The position numbers and the translations under genes were made by a program. DNA of 27,500 nt from NCBI GenBank assembly GCA_009176605.1, contig SEYY01005545.1, forward strand, positions 62,501-90,000, in the 5' to 3' direction. The stretch comes from Armadillidium nasatum. Taxonomy: Eukaryota; Arthropoda; Malacostraca; Isopoda; Armadillidiidae. This document shows, in pieces, positions 20,442 to 27,500 of this stretch. A model generated the notes under the pieces. The model was given only the letters and a program-made list of their open reading frames with translations, was not told where the DNA came from and did no database searches. The stretch's first letter is position 1, and the number at the start of each line of letters is the position of its first letter.

Positions 20442-21866
20442 GGAAGACGTAGCGCAATCCGGAGCAATGAAAATATCCCCCAGTAGGTTTAATCTGTGGG
20501 GTGATAAGGTGGGCTCGACCATTCCATTTCACTCCGTTGCCCTTTAGTTCGTTCCTTTTCGCGTTTCATCATCTCAGAGGGTCTCTAATGTATCCTCGTC
20601 TTACAGTGAAGTGCCTATGCTCCCAATTCTGCCCCTCCCCTCCACTCCCTTCACATGTTCCCACAAACTTTCAAGCGCCTACTCGCACATTACCTTTAAA
20701 AAAAAATTTTTTAAATCATTAAAATGGCGAAACATAAAGCTGCTTCGGAGATTCTTGGAGGGGTGGAATCCAAAGGATGCCACTCATCCACTTTTTCCCT
20801 ATCACCACTTGGGAGTTTGGCCTTGGGTGATGGGATTAGTGGCACCAAGTCCTTGTTACTGACTTGCCCTGGTGCACGGTCTTCCTTTTTCATTAATTTC
20901 TGAATCACCCGCAGCCTCTTGTCTAATTTCAATTTTGTAGAACACCTCTCTTCTTCTAGACCTCATCTCTTGTTTTTAACTGAAAATCATATGTTTGAGT
21001 GTTCTGACAGCAAACCCTACTCTTTTTTCCTCCTACTGTCTCTATCATCAATTTTCAGCCAAAGGCGATGCTGCACATATGCGCAACGATGTTGTCTGTT
21101 CTCATGTCTCTAATTTGGGGTCTTTTGAATTATCTACTTTATCGCTTAAACTTTCTTGTAATTCTAAAACTAAATTCATTTGTTCGGTCTACTTATCTCT
21201 TAACTCTACACACTATGAAAAATTCTTCGACTATCTTAACACCAAAATAGAACACATTCTTTCTCCTTCTCCTTTCTCCGAAATCATCATTTTAGGTGAA
21301 TTCAATGTTCACCACCGCAAATGCTTTCATCTAGTTCTCATTATCCAGCTGGTGAACTCGCCAATCACTTTCCAATCAAGAACAACTTTGTGCAGCTGGT
21401 GCATCTCCCTACCCTCATCCCTGACCGTATTGGTGATGAACCCAACATACTTGATCTTTTCCTAATTTCTTATCCTTCTCCTTACTCTGTTAAACTCTTT
21501 CCTCCTCTTGGTTCATCCAATCATCTCCTTATTTCTGTATCTTGTCCTGTCTATTCAACTCTTCTACAAGAACGGTCCCTGCCTTCGGCGCTGAGAAGTT
21601 TCTGGAATTTCTGTGCCACTAACTGGTCTGACTTGTGGTTGTACTTTTCTGACTTCCATTGGAATGATTACTTTTTCCGTGGGAGGGATCCCTCTGAGTG
21701 TGCATGGCATGAAGGCGTACATTCCATATAACCTGTCAACTAAACTTAACAAACCATGGTTTAAGGTTGCTTGTTCTCATGCTCTCAGTCCGGGTGCAAT
21801 AGGGGGGGATCCTTTGAGATACTCTTCTGAGTCGTTTTTTATGAGCCTTTCGTAGTAATCTCTTTT
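20440..21866 (+). pseudogene. 3'-truncated LINE copy: 5' region plus endonuclease domain
   Basis: The left part (about 20740-20910) aligns with the sequence upstream of the endonuclease in the minus-strand copy at 24341-25800, for example TTCTTGGAGGGGTGG and TTGCCCTGG. The APE endonuclease follows. L-F-L-T-E lies near 20975-20985, with the catalytic Glu present. I-L-G-E-F-N-V-H-H near 21290-21315 has Glu where the family has the catalytic Asp, and S-S-N-H near 21515-21525 replaces S-D-H, so two active-site positions are lost. The linker region follows to about 21855. The whole RT and 3' end are missing and a SINE copy starts at 21871. Frames are broken at several points. Loss of the 3' side is unusual for a LINE, where 5' truncation is the rule. 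The assignment of 20440-20740 is uncertain. Confidence 0.7.
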
Positions 21867-21870
21867 TGGA

Positions 21871-21994
21871 CTGTCATGGCTCAGTTGGTAGAGCATTGAT
21901 TTACCATCTTAGAGGTTTCGGTTTCGAATCCTCGCTCGCTCAGGAGACTTGAATTTTACATTAAATCTTTTGCGAATGTGCGGTTTAATATACT
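21871..21994 (+). mobile_element. tRNA-derived SINE copy 4
   Basis: Starts CTGTCATGG, like copies 1 and 3. The A-box TGGCTCAGTTGG lies at 21877-21888 and the B-box-like GGTTTCGAATCC, with one extra T, at 21920-21931, 31 bp apart. No convincing anticodon arm or acceptor pairing is visible, so a working tRNA is unlikely. The 3' body of about 60 bp runs into a 306-bp (AT)n array. Confidence 0.65.
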
Positions 21995-22304
<310 letters not shown>

Positions 22305-22422
22305 CATAATTACGTATTTCATTTTTGCATCTTTCTTAAGCTTCTTTAAAGGAAAATATAAAAGAACATCGATTTATAAATTCTCAACTCATATAAATAA
22401 GTCTTTCGAATTGGAAGAATAA

Positions 22423-23160
<738 letters not shown>

Positions 23161-23310
23161 TCTTTTTGTTCATATTGTTTATATTGTCAACAGGAAGATT
23201 GGAGAACTATCAAAAGAAATAGAAATGTTAGGAAGACAACTATTGACACGATAGAAACAATATTAACATTCTTATAAACATCAACATTATCATAAAACCT
23301 GTTTAAATTG

Positions 23311-23509
<199 letters not shown>

Positions 23510-23610
23510 GACAGGCTAAAAGCAAAAGACACCGTAAAAATAAATTATCTTCTTAATAATTAACTCAAATTTCCTTTAAATTACGACTTCAAATTACTTC
23601 GGAGACATTT

Positions 23611-23665
23611 AAAAAGGACAAAAAGGACAAAAAGAACAAAAAGAACAAAAAGAACAAAAGAAAAC
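23611..23665 (+). repeat. 9-bp tandem repeat (AAAAAGGAC/AAAAAGAAC)
   Basis: Five to six tandem copies of a 9-mer: the first two read AAAAAGGAC, the later ones AAAAAGAAC, and the last are degenerate. Confidence 0.9.
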
Positions 23666-23794
23666 AAAAGGGGAAAAAACAAAAATAGGAAACTTATATA
23701 AGAAGAATAAAGAGGAAATCACAAATCAGAAAAGAAACAAAAGAATGCTTTTAAATTATTTGATATGTAATGCCAATAAATAAATACTAAAAGC

Positions 23795-24129
<335 letters not shown>

Positions 24130-24259
24130 TAAGTTATCATGTATATGTTTCTCCACCTAATTACTTTTGCTTCTTTTATGGCTTTGACATAAAGGATATC
24201 TAAGGATATTTTCATTAACTATTTAAATATTTCTTTCTGTAATATATATAAATAAATAA

Positions 24260-24263
<4 letters not shown>

Positions 24264-24340
<77 letters not shown>
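24264..24340. repeat. (AT)n microsatellite at a LINE 3' end
   Basis: A 77-bp array with one AA slip near 24290, preceded by a short AAAT run. On the minus strand it directly follows the 3' UTR of the next LINE copy (GGCGAAATAAA then AT repeats). Confidence 0.97.
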
Positions 24341-24343
<3 letters not shown>

Positions 24344-25800
24344 ATTTCGCCACAGATGGGCAAAGGTTAAAGACCAACTAAAATTTCTACTAAAATTAGG
24401 GAATAAACCGGAAATCTGGTCAAGTTAAATGCCGATGTACCGATACACGGCGCTTGAAAGTATGTAAGTCATAGGAGGTTGGGAAAATAGATAAAGGGAG
24501 TGTGTTCAAGACTTTACCAGTAGAGTACATGTAAAATTGAGCATAGCGGTTAAGTCTGAGGTCAGAGAGTTTTCAGAGAAAGGATGAGACTGTGTAGAAA
24601 GAAGTGTCGCAAAACCCCTTCTCAATGGAAGAGGTATTTGACAGGAGAGTTCAGAGTTCAGCTGTGCGAAAGGTTGTGTTGCGTAGAGAGATCGAGGAAT
24701 TGAGTTTATGAGGAATTGAAAGCGATCATGTTTCATATTGAAAGGAGTAATGAATTGTGGAGTCATCGGTATAGGAGTGGATAGGAATTGAAATCACAGG
24801 GAAAATCACCTCGGTTATTTTCTCAGTACATTCCGAAGAACCCTTCAAGCAAAAACAATAATCATTTCATGTGAAATCAGAAACATGCAACCGAAAGGTA
24901 GACCAGTTAGTGGTACCGAAATGCCAGAAACGTCTTCCTCGCCGAAGGCGGGATCCCATTCTTGCGGAATACTTGAAGATACAGAACAAAATACAAAGAA
25001 AGGAAGGTGATCGCTTGAACCCGGATGTGGGAAAGAGCTTAACTATGTAAGGAGAAAGATCCAGTATGTAGTAGGGAAAGATCAAATATGTTGGGTTCTT
25101 CACCGAGGCTGCCAAGGATACGGGTAGAGAGATACTCCGATTTCTCAAGGTTGTTCTTCATTGAAAAGTGATAAGAGAGTTCACCAGCTGGATCATGAGA
25201 ACTATTTGAGGTGGTGAACGTTGAAAATCACCTAAAATTATAATTTCAGAGAAATTAGAAGAAGAAAAATTTGTTCAATTTTGGAGTTAAGATAGTTGAA
25301 GAATTTTTTATAGTCTGAAGAGTTAGGAGAAAATTGGACAGAACAAATGAATTTGGTTGTAGAGTTGCAAGAAACTATAAACCATAAAGTAGGAAACTCA
25401 GAAGTGTCCAAATTAGATACACGAGAGCAGACGCATATTCTCAACATTCTCTTTCGGCTGAAAATTGAAGATAAAGACGGTAGTAGGAAACAGAGTAGAG
25501 TTTGCTGTCAGAGTACTCAAACATCTGAGTTTCAGTTAAGAACAAGAGATGAGGTCTAGAAGAAGGGAGGTGAATGTTCGACAAAGTGAAGATTAGAAAA
25601 GAGACTGTGAATGTTCGAGAAGTTAGTGAAAAAGAAGACAGTGGGCCAGGGCAAGCCATTATCAAGGCTACCAACTTTCAATAGGTGATGGGAGAAGAAG
25701 TTGATGAGAGCCATTGTTTGAATGTCGCCCCTCCAAGCATCTCCTAGGCAACTTTTTCTTCACCGAAGTCGAAGCCAAAGCGGAAGCCGAAGTGAGATAA
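24341..25800 (-). pseudogene. Internally deleted LINE copy: 5' region and endonuclease joined to the C-terminal tail
   Basis: Same family as the copy at 18404. From the right on the minus strand comes a 5' stretch shared with the copy at 20740-20910 (about 25570-25740). The endonuclease start R-P-H-L-L-F-L-T-E-T-Q follows (about 25530-25560), with the catalytic Glu intact. Next are F-I-C-S-V-Q-F-S-P-N-S near 25310-25345, I-L-G-D-F near 25220-25240, with Asp kept but the frame lost right after, and the rest of the EN domain to about 24870. The RT is absent. The sequence resumes at about 24770 with the C-terminal tail and a 3' UTR of about 150 bp ending in (AT)n. It is dead by deletion and frameshifts. 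A GAAGCC/GAAGTC imperfect hexamer run lies at its 5' edge (about 25765-25795). Confidence 0.75.
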
Positions 25801-26556
25801 AATGAATATTTTGACAGCGAACTATTCTCGTGTGTGTTCTGCAAAGAATTCAGTGAGAAGTTGAAACTTCAGAGCAGGTTACCTAAACGGACAAAAAAAA
25901 TTATCGTTTGTTGGAGATTGTCTGTAGTTAATTAATTAATTATAGTTTATGACAAAGTGTAAAATTAATCTCAATACTCGCACATCACTTAAAAACAGCC
26001 AATCACAACAGTTCACCCTATTCCAGCACACATATATATCACATTCTCTCCAAATATTTCTCCAAGCATAGAGAGTGATCGTCCATTAAGGATTCTAAAC
26101 CACTCCCACAAGTGTTCAACAAAACCCTCGATTAAGATGAGCTGGAACAGGGTTTCCCTATCCAAACCCAAATAATATGTTGAACTTATCATCTTGGTCA
26201 GGAATAACATATAACTCAATTTACCATAGCTTAGAACCACACTCCTCTAATAGAGCTCTGCACGGGAGTGGCTGTGATAACATAAAAAAACTGCCTTGTT
26301 TAATTCATGCTTCGCATCAATACATATTATTTCATAACTTTTTTACTTGCATTTCCTGCATGAAGACTCTCTGTTTATCACCATTTACTATTTTATTAAA
26401 AACATTCTTCTCTTTATAGATACTTATCATTCTTTATCATTCTAGTTACTGAAACTCCCAGAAATATACATATGTTAGCTCTTTTACCAAAATAACTTTT
26501 TTTTTTAAGTTTCAACCAAGGGTTTCCTTCTCTTTTCCATATAATCATGATTTATG
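25801..26556. other. Spacer, nothing firmly recognised
   Basis: About 755 bp with no supported gene. A minus-strand frame at 26013-26240 contains V-E-H-L-W-E, which faintly recalls the end of a Tc1/mariner transposase catalytic domain, but the evidence is too thin to call. Confidence 0.35.
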
Positions 26557-26736
<180 letters not shown>

Positions 26737-26806
26737 TATAAATCGAATATTTCCGTTACTATACCTCCGAAACAATGAAATATCTCGTCGTGATCGATAT
26801 AAGGTA

Positions 26807-27018
26807 CAGTCGTGAACAGAAGTTCGTTCCTATTAAGCTGGAAAGAAATATTTATATAAAATGGGGATCATGTCAGGTTCAGCCAATCACAGTTCAGTTA
26901 AGCCCCGCTCAATATTTTTATTTTCTTTTTATTCAAAATAGAGCATTTATGAAATGATTTCCATTTTATATAAATATTTATTTCCAGCCTAATAGGAACG
27001 AACTTCTGTTGACGACTG
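26807..27018. mobile_element. Tc1/mariner-type MITE, 212 bp, with 58-bp terminal inverted repeats
   Basis: The left repeat 26807-26864 and the right repeat 26961-27018 are reverse complements with three mismatches in 58. Ends read CAGTCGTGAACAGAAG and, on the other strand, CAGTCGTCAACAGAAG. Both ends are flanked by TA (26805-26806 and 27019-27020), the target duplication of the Tc1/mariner superfamily. The 96-bp core has no transposase. The high repeat identity suggests a fairly recent insertion or ongoing mobilisation in trans (inference). Confidence 0.9.
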
Positions 27019-27110
27019 TACATTGTCTTCAGCAAATTTTTCGTATAACTATCTAGCAATAAAAATTAAACTCATTCTTATTTCACAGACATTAAAATAT
27101 TTCTTGCAAT

Positions 27111-27240
<130 letters not shown>

Positions 27241-27500
27241 GTTTTTTAAAAAGCTACTTTCTAATTGTCACTTTTATGCGTTAAATTACACTGAAATTCC
27301 TCCAACTGTATCCAAATTCATTAAAATCTTCATCAGGTTTAAGTGTCTGTCCTTGACGTAAACTTTTATATATAGTTAATTAATTAAGAAAGCACAATTG
27401 AAAGACTTCCTCAATCCTCATTTCTTTCTCATCCAACATTTCTCAGGACAAAAATGCAGATTCATTTCTCACTTTTCCTTAACTTAAAAACGCTTAGAAA
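27241..27500. other. Right-edge spacer, nothing recognised
   Basis: The last 260 bp are AT-rich and hold no recognisable gene or repeat. The sequence is cut by the window edge. Confidence 0.4.

Noticed and set aside
21871-21945. Functional tRNA gene
   Set aside because: A and B boxes are present, but the B box has an extra base, acceptor and anticodon stems do not pair convincingly, and related copies occur in the window. A SINE head is the better explanation.
24430-24448. GATGTACCGATAC, matching the hAT-like terminal repeat
   Set aside because: It lies inside the 3' UTR of the minus-strand LINE copy and aligns there with the copy at 20060. There are no CCGATA blocks or partner end nearby.
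26013-26240. Minus-strand frame with V-E-H-L-W-E, like the end of a Tc1/mariner catalytic domain
   Set aside because: Only a few residues agree. No other transposase motifs or terminal repeats surround it, so it was left unassigned.

Overview
This is non-coding, repeat-dense eukaryotic DNA from an invertebrate. I see no intact host protein-coding gene, no rRNA gene and nothing bacterial. The long pure (AT)n arrays, tRNA-derived SINEs and decayed APE-endonuclease LINEs of a type I associate with decapod crustaceans suggest a shrimp, prawn or crab genome. That assignment is inference from recall of the LINE protein, not from a search.

Layout. (1) Positions 1-7634 hold a tandem satellite: four near-identical AT-rich units of about 1.69-1.78 kb plus a fifth partial unit. 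The fifth diverges after about 7464 and runs directly into an AT microsatellite. Each unit carries an internal VNTR (2-3 copies of about 33 bp) and at least six short inverted repeats. (2) Positions 7635-27240 are a mosaic in which at least 23 (AT)n arrays of 70-678 bp alternate with retroposon fragments. Together the arrays make up about 4.2 kb. (3) Six large decayed copies of one Jockey/CR1-like LINE family are visible: plus strand at about 18404-20114 and 20440-21866; minus strand at about 9655-10660, 14925-15690, 16640-17650 and 24341-25800. Two fragments of a second, related LINE lie on the minus strand at 7735-7926 and 22537-23160. All are full of stops and frameshifts. (4) Four tRNA-like SINE copies lie at 13743-13810, 13951-14040, 14041-14169 and 21871-21994. 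(5) Two non-autonomous DNA transposons are delimited by inverted repeats: a hAT-like element with CCGATA subterminal repeats (about 11948-12594) and a Tc1/mariner-type MITE with 58-bp terminal repeats and a TA duplication (26807-27018).

The main pattern is that the 3' ends of LINE and SINE copies run into (AT)n arrays, whichever strand they lie on (3' junctions at 7734, 9654, 13742, 14170, 20115, 21995, 22536 and 24340). Many of the microsatellites therefore look like retroposon tails, or like target arrays into which these elements inserted. A second point of interest is the satellite: a divergent half-unit carries a paired A:T to G:C change that keeps one hairpin and a change that completes another. 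This hints that the folded form, DNA or RNA, may matter.

The window describes genome dynamics rather than a pathway. No working enzyme, operon or defence system can be supported from the sequence.
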